Source: Chaetoderma sp. LZ-2023a (Eukaryota > Mollusca > Caudofoveata > Chaetodermatida > Chaetodermatidae). From it: DNA of 64,000 bases. The position numbers and the translations under genes were made by a program. Shown here one piece after another: positions 45,521 to 58,249 of the stretch (the stretch's first letter is position 1; every line of letters starts with the position of its first letter). The notes under the pieces are model-generated. The model was not told the origin of the DNA. It made no database searches and saw only the letters and a program-made list of their open reading frames with translations. The stretch covers positions 136,552,508 through 136,616,507 of the forward strand of contig CM067374.1 in the NCBI GenBank assembly GCA_034401795.1. The letters are read 5' to 3'.

Positions 45521-46480
45521 CGTTCTAGGCACGACGGGTATAACTGGCACCGCTGTGCCTGTCGCACAGGCGCGGTCCAGGCGGATATGAAGGGAGCTTT
45601 CATACCCTCAGGTACGCTTCGGTCCACCCTTTGAGGCCTTACCCTTACCCTTCCCCTTCCCGCCTCTAGGGGGGTCAGGAGCAACATTGGGGAGGGTAGG
45701 CGCCTCTACAACCTTCCTGGATTTATTCGCCGCCGGCGGCTCCGAAAACCCAGCTGAAGCAGAAGTCGCAACAGGCCTAGCTTTTGCCTTGCCCTTGCCG
45801 CACTAGCTCTAGCTGCAGGTTTACCGCTAACTGATTCTGCGCGATACTGGCGGTATCCTCTAAGATGGCCCGCGCTTGGCCACCGAAGATGCTAGGCCCT
45901 GTCAGGGGCATCCCAAGAAGACGCTCCCAGACTGCCGTAGCCGGACGCATATGGTCAATGACCATTTGCCTCCTGGATTTCGTCACTCGCGCTTGCACCA
46001 GGCTGTCATTGACACACGAAAGCGCCACAGGGTGGCCTGCCCCCGCTTCAGCCCACACCGACTGAAGGAGACGATACGAGTGGTTGACAGCGCTCATAGC
46101 TGCCCTCACACCCTCATCGCATAGGGACAGGACTTCTTCTTGGTGTACCTGAGACTTGTCCACAAGTGCCGGACCAGGGCCACCCGCCACGGCACTCTGG
46201 ACGCCCAGTACCCATCAGTCAGCCTCAGTGACCGACGGGACTACACCATATCTGTCATATTCCCCCCGCGGAATACGACATCTTGCCCACACCTCCCTGG
46301 AGGCCGCAGGGAGCTGACCTTGGTCATAAGTTGTTTGCTATAAATAGCCTCCAACAAATCTATGAACCGTGGATCCAGTCCCACCGACTGGATCCGGGCC
46401 GCGGGCAAAATCCCTGTCCTGATCGACGCAACCGACAGACGGGGCGCATCTTCATCGGCCGTGGCCGAAACCACAGACAG
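45521..46480 (-). pseudogene. Gag-like region of the DIRS element
   Basis: Two frames: 46474-46241 (AARIQSVGLDPRFIDLLEAI) and 46190-45777 (EGVRAAMSAVNHSYRLLQSV, SIFGGQARAILEDTASIAQN). They are followed by a basic glycine/lysine-rich tail near 45680-45640 (GKGKGKGKASKGG). The order and the helical, basic-tailed character match DIRS gag proteins. Broken by at least one frameshift. Assignment rests on position and character rather than on diagnostic residues. Confidence 0.65.
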
Positions 46481-46481
46481 G

Positions 46482-46690
46482 TATACTGCTTGTTACATCT
46501 GTTGGTTTAGATATGATTCCATTTATAACTACTTGTTGCTGCCTTCCGCTTAGGAAGGATTGGATCCAGTTTAACAAATTACCTTCTATGCCATATGCAG
46601 TTAGATTTTTAATTAGACGTTTATGTGGAACCTTATCAAATGCAATGTTATATTGTACGGTATGAAAGTAAATTAGTTTGCATTGAACGA
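46482..46690 (-). pseudogene. LINE reverse-transcriptase fragment
   Basis: Too broken for a long frame, but the minus strand reads AFDKVPHKRLIKNL, YGIEGNLLNWIQSFLSGRQQ and VVINGIISKPTDVTSS. This is RT motif A and the palm/finger segment leading to the VTSGVPQGS box of non-LTR retrotransposons. The sequence is cut at the codon where PQGS should begin, exactly where DIRS sequence starts. It is a different LINE family from the one at 46.9-49.6 kb. Confidence 0.75.
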
Positions 46691-46879
46691 TCTGTGACTT
46701 ATTTATAAATATTCAACATTTGACAAATTGAAACAGACGACAGTGATGGGTATGGCTAAAAAGGGAATTTCAACTAGTTCCAATCACCAGCGTATACGTC
46801 TTATACTACATCTTTGTTCTTGGTTTAACTTTTTTGGGAAATTCCGTACATATTAACGATTGTTGCTTTGGGGTGGTGG
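46691..46879. other. Spacer between LINE fragments
   Basis: AT-rich with a G-run at 46887-46898 at its right edge. No gene seen. Confidence 0.4.
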
Positions 46880-48100
46880 GGTATGGGGGGGGGGGGCTAC
46901 ATATATAGGCTATGCTTCTAGTGGACTCCCTGTATGCACAATATATACTGGTGGTGGTGTGGGCGTTTTGTACAAAGAGTCACTCGATATCAATGTTATT
47001 AAGTCGCCAACATACCACACTCTTGAGTGCATTGGATTTGATATTGTTCAAAACGCTACCCTAATCAGAGCTGTAGTAGTATACCGCCCGACCCCATCGA
47101 AAAAGCACAATCCGCCAATAGCACAGGTATTCAGCGAAGTATCATCAATTTTCGATCGCTACGCACTCAGCACGGGTAACTTACTAATACGTGGTGATTT
47201 CAACTTTCATATGGAAAGGTCGGATGATCACAATGCATCAGTTATGAAATCGCTCCTAGAAACTTCATGTTTGGAACAACATGTCAGAAGTCCTACTCAT
47301 ACAAAAGGTCATTTACTTGACCTCGTTATAACACGATCTAACGAAGCACTCGTAAGCAATGTAAATGTAGACAGTGGTGCAATAACGTCTGACCATGCGT
47401 TCGTTACATTCGATCTGACACTTGCTAAACCACCCCTGCCGAAGAAGACTGTTTATTACAGGATCTTACGGTCACCACCTCTTCCATTAATTCAATCAGA
47501 TATTCTATCATCTACTCTGTACAGTAATCCATCTGATGATGTATCACAATTAGTCAATCAGTACAATAGTGAGTTGCGAGACATTATAGATAGGCATGCC
47601 CCTCTCAAAACTAAGGTAATCGTGGTTCGGCCTCAAGCACCGTGGTACACCAGTGAAATTAAACATGCCAAACAGCTGTGTCGTAAACTAGAACGTCTGG
47701 CCCGCAAAACTCAGTTAGAAGTTCATCGCCAAGCATATGCACATCGGCGCAAAACTATTACCTCCATGATCATTACTGCAAAACAGGACTACTATTCTAA
47801 ACTAGTGTCTGACAATGCAAGTGATCAGAGAAAACTGTTTTCAGTGTTTAATAAATTGCTCCACAAGGGCATAGGTAGCAATGTCTTGCCCCAACATAAG
47901 GATGCAACAGAATTGGCTGACAGATTTGCAAACTACTTCTTTGACAAAATAGAATTGATTCGTAGTAACATTCTAAAACATGCTGACTGTACAGGGCTGA
48001 GCGACAGCACCGTATCGCCACTTGATTGTACAATGACGTGTTTCACCCCTGCTTCTGCTGACGAGGTCTTGGCAATTATTCGCAGTTCTCCACAAAATCA
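46880..48100 (+). pseudogene. LINE endonuclease domain and linker (EEP family), 5'-truncated
   Basis: Nicks target DNA to prime reverse transcription. Meaningful sequence starts around GYASSGLPVCTIYTGGGVGV, in the middle of the exonuclease/endonuclease/phosphatase fold; the N-terminal catalytic Asn and Glu are absent. Present are LLIRGDFNFHM (catalytic D and N), the family box SPTHTKGHLLDLVITR, and TSDHAFVTF (catalytic D-H pair). A linker rich in basic residues (RRKTITSMIITAKQDYYS) leads to the RT. The frame is shifted by one base around 48095-48107 relative to the RT. The upstream residues of the open frame (glycine-rich, 46860-46900) come from a G-run and are not part of the protein. Confidence 0.85.
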
Positions 48101-48106
48101 TGCGCA

Positions 48107-49594
48107 TTGGCTCCACTTCCAACATATCTACTCAAAGACTGCATTCAGGAGGTATTTCCTGCGATAACTAAAATAATTAACATGTCAATGGAAAAGGGTA
48201 CTGTGCCGGACGATTTTAAAACCGCAAATGTGATGCCTTTATTAAAGAAACCGTCGTTGGACCCAAATATGCTGTCTAACTATCGCCCAGTGTCCAACCT
48301 CCCCTATGTCTCAAAACTCCTAGAAAAAGTCGTAGCTAATCATCTTAACAACCATTTGGAAGTAAACAATCTGCTTGAACCATATCAGAGCGCATACCGA
48401 AAGCTTCACAGCACCGAGACGGCACTAGTTCGTGTGCAAAATGACATTTTGTGTTCAATGGACGAACGTATGTGTGTGATATTGGTGTTACTAGACTTAT
48501 CGGCCGCATTCGACACCATCGATCATACAATTATGTTGTCGCGTCTACAGGAACTGGGCCTTGCCGGCACTGTCCTTTCTTGGTTCGAGTCCTATCTCAA
48601 ATGTCGCCGTCAAACTGTCATCATAAACAACTCCAAATCATCCGATGGTACATTGACTTCCAGTGTGCCTCAAGGATCCGTTTTGGGGCCCCTGCTGTTT
48701 ACAATATATACATCACCACTTGGTCGATTACTGCAAAAGCACGGAGTTGAGTATCATTTGTACGCTGATGACACGCAGCTATATATAGCCTTCCGCCCAA
48801 ATAGTCAATTTGATGCTCGTGAGAAATTAGAACTTTGCATTCGCGATGTAAAACTCTGGATGCGTAACAATTTTCTACAGCTAAACGATAAAAAAACTGG
48901 AATACTGCTTATCTCATCACGGCAACTCCGACCAAAACTTGACATAGAGCATCTTCAAATTGGTGACGAAAACATTTCTTTTAACTCTAGTGCAAGGAAC
49001 ATTGGTGTCATATTCGATGACTCGATGTCCATGAACAAACATGTTACGTCCCTCTGTCAATCGCTATTTTTCACATTCAGAAACATTAACAAAATTAGAA
49101 AATTACTGACAGCAGATGCCACTAAGACCCTCATTCACGCCTCTATAACATCCAAATTAGACTATGGAAATGCATTGCTAGCAGGAATTACATCAGAGCA
49201 GATAGAACGTCTCCAGAGGGTGCAGAACACGGCAGCACGGATAATAACACGAACCAAGCGAACAGACCACATAACACCAGTACTCAAACAACTCCATTGG
49301 CTTCCTGTGAGAGAGCGCATACAGTATAAAATCGTGCTTCTCGTTTACAAATGTTTACATGGACTAGCCCCACAGTATCTATCTACTTTAATTACAAAGA
49401 GAATTGCACCTCGGTCCCTAAGATCAAGTGATCAGACATTATGTGTGGTCCCGTCTACTAATTTAGTTGTTGGACAGCGTGCATTTTCGAATTCCGGTCC
49501 AAGACTTTGGAATAATCTACCTGCCCATATCCGAAACTGTCACAAAATTGAGCCTTTTAAATCTAGCCTAAAAACGTATCTTTTTCATCTTTAA
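48107..49594 (+). CDS. LINE reverse transcriptase (CR1/L2 group)
   Basis: Copies element RNA into DNA at the nicked target. An uninterrupted frame of 495 codons holds the whole polymerase: NYRPVSNLPYVSKLLEKVVA (fingers), QSAYRKLHSTETAL, VLLDLSAAFDTIDH (motif A, catalytic D), SVPQGSVLGPLLFTIY (motif B), YHLYADDTQLY (motif C, YADD), then the thumb and the C-terminal FSNSGPRLWNNLPAHIR. It could still be active as RT, but the frameshift before it separates it from the endonuclease. The ATG used here is internal, and the natural protein would read in from the endonuclease. Confidence 0.92.
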   Translation: MAPLPTYLLKDCIQEVFPAITKIINMSMEKGTVPDDFKTANVMPLLKKPSLDPNMLSNYRPVSNLPYVSKLLEKVVANHLNNHLEVNNLLEPYQSAYRKLHSTETALVRVQNDILCSMDERMCVILVLLDLSAAFDTIDHTIMLSRLQELGLAGTVLSWFESYLKCRRQTVIINNSKSSDGTLTSSVPQGSVLGPLLFTIYTSPLGRLLQKHGVEYHLYADDTQLYIAFRPNSQFDAREKLELCIRDVKLWMRNNFLQLNDKKTGILLISSRQLRPKLDIEHLQIGDENISFNSSARNIGVIFDDSMSMNKHVTSLCQSLFFTFRNINKIRKLLTADATKTLIHASITSKLDYGNALLAGITSEQIERLQRVQNTAARIITRTKRTDHITPVLKQLHWLPVRERIQYKIVLLVYKCLHGLAPQYLSTLITKRIAPRSLRSSDQTLCVVPSTNLVVGQRAFSNSGPRLWNNLPAHIRNCHKIEPFKSSLKTYLFHL

Positions 49595-50473
49595 AATTTG
49601 TAAAGCGCCTTTGAGCGATTAATTTCGGAATTGGCGCTCTAGAAATATTTACATACATACATACAATATCATTCAGCCAAATAAATGCAAATTCAATTCA
49701 ATTCAAATTGTGGTTGTTGTTTTTTTAAACATGTTTTATTGCATATATTACAATGGGATTGGGCACAAGTTGTTCGAAACTTAGAAAAGCCCACTCCCTA
49801 AATTGTGATTGTTAGGGAGGGAGTCAGGGGTGGTGGTGGTGGTGGTGGTGGGGTGTGGGGGTGCAGGGGAGTGCAATGGGGGTGGGAGTGGTGGCTCTCC
49901 AGTCTCTCCTATCTTGAGATACATATCTTGAAATCTAGATGTTCTGAGATGGCGTCTGCATTTTTGTGGGTTACATGTAAATATGAAATTTCACGTTTAG
50001 ATGCTCAAAAAGTTGGGGTGGGCTGGGGGCAAACTCATAGCTTTGCAACAGCCTCCAGCAAATACCCCACCCACCTTGATCCAAAAGTTGTGGAGTGGGG
50101 TTACAAGTTATAAACTGCCATCATGCTTTATGCTTCACGATTTAATGGGGAAAATAATTCTTGTCTTGTATTGTCTTGTTAAATCCTGTTTCTTGGATGC
50201 TTGTCCTTTAGCTGCACCTCGATCCTTATCGAGTAGTATCCTAAGATGTAGAATCATCTGTACTCTTCAGTAAAACCTCTGCTTAGTCGTTATAGTAGTT
50301 CATGATTCACATTTATTCGCAGTAATGGAAAGTCTCTGATCTTTAATCATAGTAATATACGCAACGCAAACAAAACGGTTTAATTTGATTAGGGTTCATG
50401 ACAGCCTCTTCCCATCATTGGGTCATGCATGTGCTCTTGTTTTCCAGGCTCATCTTGCTCCGTGCATGGTGCA
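49595..50473. other. LINE 3' tail and non-coding spacer
   Basis: 49600-49669 is the GCGC-type 3' end with CATA repeats. 49829-49890 is a GGT/GGG simple repeat. The rest has no recognised gene. Confidence 0.6.
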
Positions 50474-50690
50474 CTATGTGGCAGAGTTCCCTAGACACTC
50501 GGTGATAAGTCTACCAGGATCTAGGATATCTTGCAGACAGGTTTCGTGTGTTGATAGGAGACCAGAATGCTTCAGGATGTTCAAGACTTTGTCTATATGC
50601 TTTGATCTAACATGGTTGAGCAATGGGCATACAACAAGGAAGTGCATCATTGTTTCCTCTTCGCCTCTACAGTGAGGGCATGTAGTTGAA
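50474..50690 (-). pseudogene. C-terminal zinc-finger fragment of a non-LTR retrotransposon
   Basis: The minus strand from about 50690 reads CPHCRGEEETMMHFLVVCPL and stays open to a stop at 50474. The spacing Cys-x2-Cys-x8-H-x4-C is the zinc finger found after the RT in many LINE proteins, followed by a helical tail (KHIDKVLNILKHSG). Only this end is present; there is no RT nearby on that strand. Confidence 0.7.
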
Positions 50691-52262
50691 CATATAATTC
50701 TTAAGATTCATAATTGTACCATTAGCCCGTAATTGTACTGATTGCCCAATCGGGCCCCGAACAGAGCCCACACGAAAGCCCACTCAAAGCCCTAGCCCAC
50801 TTTGCCCTTACTCAGCCCAGTCAAAAGTTATAAACTTCGATCGTGGTTTAGACTTTGAAATTCAATGGGTAAAATAATTTTTCAAATGAAATAAAAGACC
50901 AGTTCTGGTCACACATCCTCCGACCAGGGCTTTTTAGTACAACCCTAATTTTTAAAATTCAAATGTTGTACATACAATCTTTCAGGAAATCAAGGGGGAT
51001 TACTCTGGTCATTACAGACAGATCTTGGCCAAATGCAATCCCAGTCTCAATCCATCCAGGCTAACTGAAGTTTTCAAACGGAAACCAAATATTTAAAGAT
51101 CTTTCAGGAAATCAAGGGGAATAACTCTGATAGTTCTGGACACATTTTTGCCGATATGCAATCCTCCCTGAGGTCTTGTCACAAGGAGCTGATATTCCAA
51201 ATTTGAAATGAATCCCAGCAGTTTAACTGAAGTTATTGAAAGGAAACAATTAAATATTTTATGATTTTTCAAGTATTCAAGGGGAATAACTGTGATCGAT
51301 CTGAACCCATTTCACCGATATGCAATCCCCACCGAGGTCTTGTCATAAGGAGGTGATATTCTAAATTTGAAATGAATCCATTAAAGCTAACTGAAGTTAT
51401 CGAACGGAAGCGACATATTTTTCGATTTTTCATGAAATCAAGGGGGATAACTCTGATGGTTTGGACATATTTCGCCGATATGAACTCCCCACCGAGGCCT
51501 TGTCATAAGGAGTTGACATTCCAAATTTGAAATGAATCCATTCGAGTGACGATGTTGGGGGACTGTTGAAACATAGGGAACATATATAATTCTTTGGATT
51601 CATAATTGTACCATTAGCCCAATCGGGCCCCGAACAAAGCCCACATGAAAGCCCGCTCAGACATTATTGAGATTTATCAAAAGTAATAAACATTCATCAT
51701 GCTTTATGCTTTGAGATTTAATGGGGAAAATAATTGTACACATGGTATGAAATACAGGGAACATAATTCTTGATCAAATCGTAATTGTACTGATTGCCCA
51801 ACCGGGCCCCGAACAGAGCCCACACGAAAACCCACTCAAAGTCCTAGCCCACTTTGCCCTTACTCAGCCCAGTCAAAAGTTATATAAACTTCGATCGTGC
51901 TTTAGACTTCGAAATTCAATGGGAAATATAATTTTTCAAATGAAATGAAACACAGGGAACATAATTCTTAAGATTTAAAATTGTAACAGAGCCCACATGA
52001 AAACCCGCTCAAAGCCCTAGCCCACTCAGCCCTTTCTCAGCCCTGTCAAAATTTAAAAAGCTATGTCATGAAATATTCTTTGCGATTTAATTGGGGGGAA
52101 TGATTTTTCACATGAAATGTGACACAGGGAATATAATTATCACATTTTGTAATTTGACCAAAAACCCAACCGGGCCCCGAACAGAGCCCAAACAAAAGCC
52201 CACTCAAAGCCCTAGCCCACTCAGCCCTAATCAGCCCAATCAAAACCCTAGTGGGTGGCTGG
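50691..52262 (+). repeat. Two interleaved tandem repeat families
   Basis: Family S2 has units of about 185 bp containing TTGTACCATTAGCCC, AATCGGGCCCCGAACAGAGC, CCACTCAAAGCCCTAGCCCA, CAGTCAAAAGTTATAAAC and AATGGG.AAAATAATTTT. Copies are at 50695-50890, 51585-51760, 51765-51955, 51956-52120 and 52125-52260. It is interrupted at 50950-51550 by four copies of about 150 bp of a second repeat (TTTCAGGAAATCAAGGGGGA, TATGCAATCC.CACCGAGG, CTTGTCATAAGGAG, TTTGAAATGAATCC, AACTGAAGTTAT.GAA). No coding sequence. Confidence 0.85.
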
Positions 52263-53029
52263 GATAGGACGTTGGTACAGGCTGCATATATATTCACAGT
52301 TCACATCATTATCATAACGATGACAGTCTTGTCAAGAATCATGTGTCATTGCTGAAGAGTATGATGTTTGTCACTATTATTTCAAATTGTCGGCAGAGAA
52401 ATTAGAAATTGTCTCACACAGCAAGAACAGGTAGATGATCTTTTTGCTGAAAACATTTGTTCATGATTCATGGTCATCTTATTTCATTCGGGTTTTCATA
52501 CTAAAGATAAAAAACACCACACTATGTTTAAGGTAGTCGTTTAACACAAGAACATCATGATTATGTCCCCCACTAAATCAGACGGCCACTATAGACCAAT
52601 TTCACAGACCATATTTGAGCAATTTTGATAACATTATTGCATAATTATTTTACAGAATTCTTTTTTGTTGTCGTGATTTAAATACACTTGTACAACCAAA
52701 TTTGTTCACTAGCCAACATATCTTAGCCATTTAAAACTGTTCCAATTGTTCCAACATTTTGATTATCAACTTTAGGCCTATATAAACTTTGCAAACCGAC
52801 TGCCTATAGTTACCTATACTTCATTCTGGGCGCACATATCTGATCGGACCAGCCTAATACACTAGCCATCTCCGCCAAATTTACTAGTCATCTCCGCCCA
52901 CAAGACTCTCCATGCCTGCCCACTACTGGTGCCATTACTGCAAACTTTTTACTGGGAGGAAATGGGCGGGCGAACTTGGTGAAGGATGGAGATCACCACA
53001 AATCGATCCAACCCTATAAGATAATCCAT
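52263..53029. other. Non-coding, nothing recognised
   Basis: No open frame, RNA gene or repeat was identified in this stretch. Confidence 0.45.
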
Positions 53030-53230
53030 GGATTTAGGACATCCCACATAGTAGATTCCTTGAATTGAAAAACAGCAACAGAACAAGAGGACATAATTTA
53101 AACCTGGTCAAACACTGATCCTGCCCGCAGATGTTGTTAATTTCAAGACAATCAACCAGTTAAAATATCAACTGGACAGACATTGGGATATAACAGACAC
53201 TGACTGTCTGTACTAATAATGTCTAGAACA
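53030..53230 (+). pseudogene. LINE RT C-terminal relic, copy 1
   Basis: In pieces and mixed frames the plus strand reads RTRGHNLNLVKH and VNFKTINQLKYQLDRHWDIT. This corresponds to the TRGH...K and SFK.RLD.YW end of CR1/RTE-like LINE proteins. The usual middle part (FF..RVVN.WN.LP) is deleted. Heavily mutated. Confidence 0.6.
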
Positions 53231-53249
53231 TGTACAGCATGTTAGACCT

Positions 53250-53520
53250 ATAAGAAAATCCATGGATTTGAGAACATCCCATATAGTAGATTCTTTGAAT
53301 TGGAAAACACCAACACAATAAGGGGATGTAATTTAAAACTGGTCAAACACCGATCCTGTGCCACACTAAGGACAAACTGATTGGCAAATAGAGTAGTGAA
53401 TGAATGGAAACCACAACTGCTATTAATTACAAGACAAACAATCAGTTCAACAATCAACTGGACAGACATTGGGATAGCACAGACACTGTCTAAGCGTACT
53501 AATAATGTCTAGAACATGCA
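53250..53520 (+). pseudogene. LINE RT C-terminal relic, copy 2
   Basis: A direct repeat of the preceding relic with the middle retained: TIRGCNLKLVKHRSCATLRTN, then NRVVNEWKPQ, then NNQLDRHWDST. Both copies end TACTAATAATGTCTAGAACATG, which may be the shared 3' end of the element. Confidence 0.62.
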
Positions 53521-53699
53521 TAGCATAAATAGATAGATTAGTAATCAATGTTCCAAGGACTGGGTGTGAAAACCATGTCAGTGCAAAGATATAATAATAT
53601 TAAAATATTAACACAGGGATAGTATGAGAGCCATTTTGTATTTATGTATATACTCATTGCAGTAGTCTAGCTACACATATTGTGTTTATCTTAAAATGT

Positions 53700-54260
53700 C
53701 ATAATGAGATAACCAACAGATAATTAACCGCACAAGGGTATGTTATTGCTGGATCGTTGGGAGTGGGCATGGACATGTGTTTGTCCACATTGAGGCAGCC
53801 TGACCATATTGATTTGAGGTTGTGATTGCACAACTCATAAAATGAACACAATATTTGTAAATGCAGAGTTGTGCAGTCACAACCTCAAATCATTATGGTC
53901 AGGCTGCCTCAATGTGGACAAACATGGTTCCACGCCCACTCCCATCGGTATAATATTGTATTCTGGATAGCCAACAGATAACTAAATATATGTATATAAG
54001 TTGTTGCTGGATCAATGAGATTTGGTGTGGAACTACGCTGGTCTCCATTGTGATAGCTTGGTCCTATTAATTTGGAGATGTATTATAGTAGCAAAGAAAT
54101 GATTAAATCTAATGTAAATATCACTGCTGGATCAATTGGATTCGGTGTGGAACCACGCCAGTCCATATTGTGATAGCTTAAATGTAAGGATTGGGTGTGG
54201 TAACTGTGCCAATCTATTCTATATCACTTGTGTATATTTCATTATGTTATGTGATAACCA
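53700..54260. repeat. Diverged repeats around a foldback (TGCTGGATC family)
   Basis: Three segments begin GATA.CCA.CAGATAA.TAA and continue GTT.TTGCTGGATC, with GGTGTGGAAC.ACGCC.GTC and ATTGTGATAGCTT in the second and third. The first is extended into the foldback at 53759-53943. No coding content. Confidence 0.55.
53759..53943. mobile_element. Foldback element with arms of about 78 bp
   Basis: Left arm 53759-53836 (GGGAGTGGGC...TTTGTCCACATTGAGGCAGC...TTTGAGGTTGTGA) and right arm 53866-53943 are near-complementary, with a loop of about 30 bases. Small indels and changes separate the arms (CATGGACATG versus ATGG). No coding capacity; probably a MITE or a foldback arising from an inverted duplication. 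Confidence 0.8.
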
Positions 54261-58090
<3,830 letters not shown>

Positions 58091-58092
58091 AC

Positions 58093-58249
58093 TGGATCAC
58101 GTCTCCTTTTATACTCCTCATGACGTCACAGGCGCAGGCTTCATCCAATCATCGTTCGAGCAAGAGATAATCAGCGTGCAGCTAATAATAGTGCAGTCGA
58201 ACGTTCTAGAACATTCTAGAAGCTTTGCGTACACGTGGTTATGACGTCA
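58093..58249 (-). promoter_or_regulatory. Heat-shock-type promoter (HSE, CCAAT, CRE, TATA)
   Basis: Read on the minus strand, in order: a CRE palindrome TGACGTCA (58249-58242); an E-box CACGTG (58237-58232); a perfect heat-shock element of five alternating units (TTC, GAA, TTC, GAA, TTC, each separated by two bases, 58221-58199); a CCAAT box in reverse orientation (58149-58145); a second TGACGTCA (58128-58121); and the TATA box GTATAAAAGG (58114-58105). The HSE lies about 85 bp upstream of the TATA box, a normal distance for animal hsp promoters. The expected start site is near 58080-58090. HSF trimers bind such elements and CREB/ATF-type factors bind TGACGTCA. No heat-shock protein frame follows. 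It may be an LTR promoter, a detached hsp promoter, or drive a spliced or non-coding transcript. Confidence 0.7.

Larger units (their letters stand above)
42540..46480 (-). mobile_element. DIRS-type tyrosine-recombinase retrotransposon, degenerate
   Basis: On the minus strand, in order: a gag-like region (46474-45777), a reverse transcriptase with YIDD, an RNase H-like domain, and a tyrosine recombinase in an overlapping frame. This set, with a recombinase instead of an integrase and RT-RH overlapping YR, is specific to the DIRS order. Several frameshifts and one in-frame stop show that the copy is inactive. The terminal inverted repeats and internal complementary region were not found. The 5' limit is placed near 46480, where an unrelated LINE RT fragment ends. 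Confidence 0.88.
46880..49669 (+). mobile_element. CR1/L2-type LINE, 5'-truncated
   Basis: Holds the C-terminal two thirds of an endonuclease domain, a complete reverse transcriptase and the characteristic C-terminal PRLWNNLPAHIRN...FKSSLKTYLFHL. After the stop at 49594 comes a short 3' tail, GTAAAGCGCCTTTGAGCG...GGCGCTCTAGAAATA, that ends in ACAT repeats. A GCGC-type 3' hairpin plus a microsatellite tail is typical of CR1/L2-like LINEs. Loss of the 5' end is the usual product of incomplete target-primed reverse transcription. Confidence 0.85.

Noticed and set aside
43176..46553. Plus-strand frames across the DIRS element
   Set aside because: They are antisense shadows of the minus-strand RT, RNase H, YR and gag frames and lack recognisable domains.
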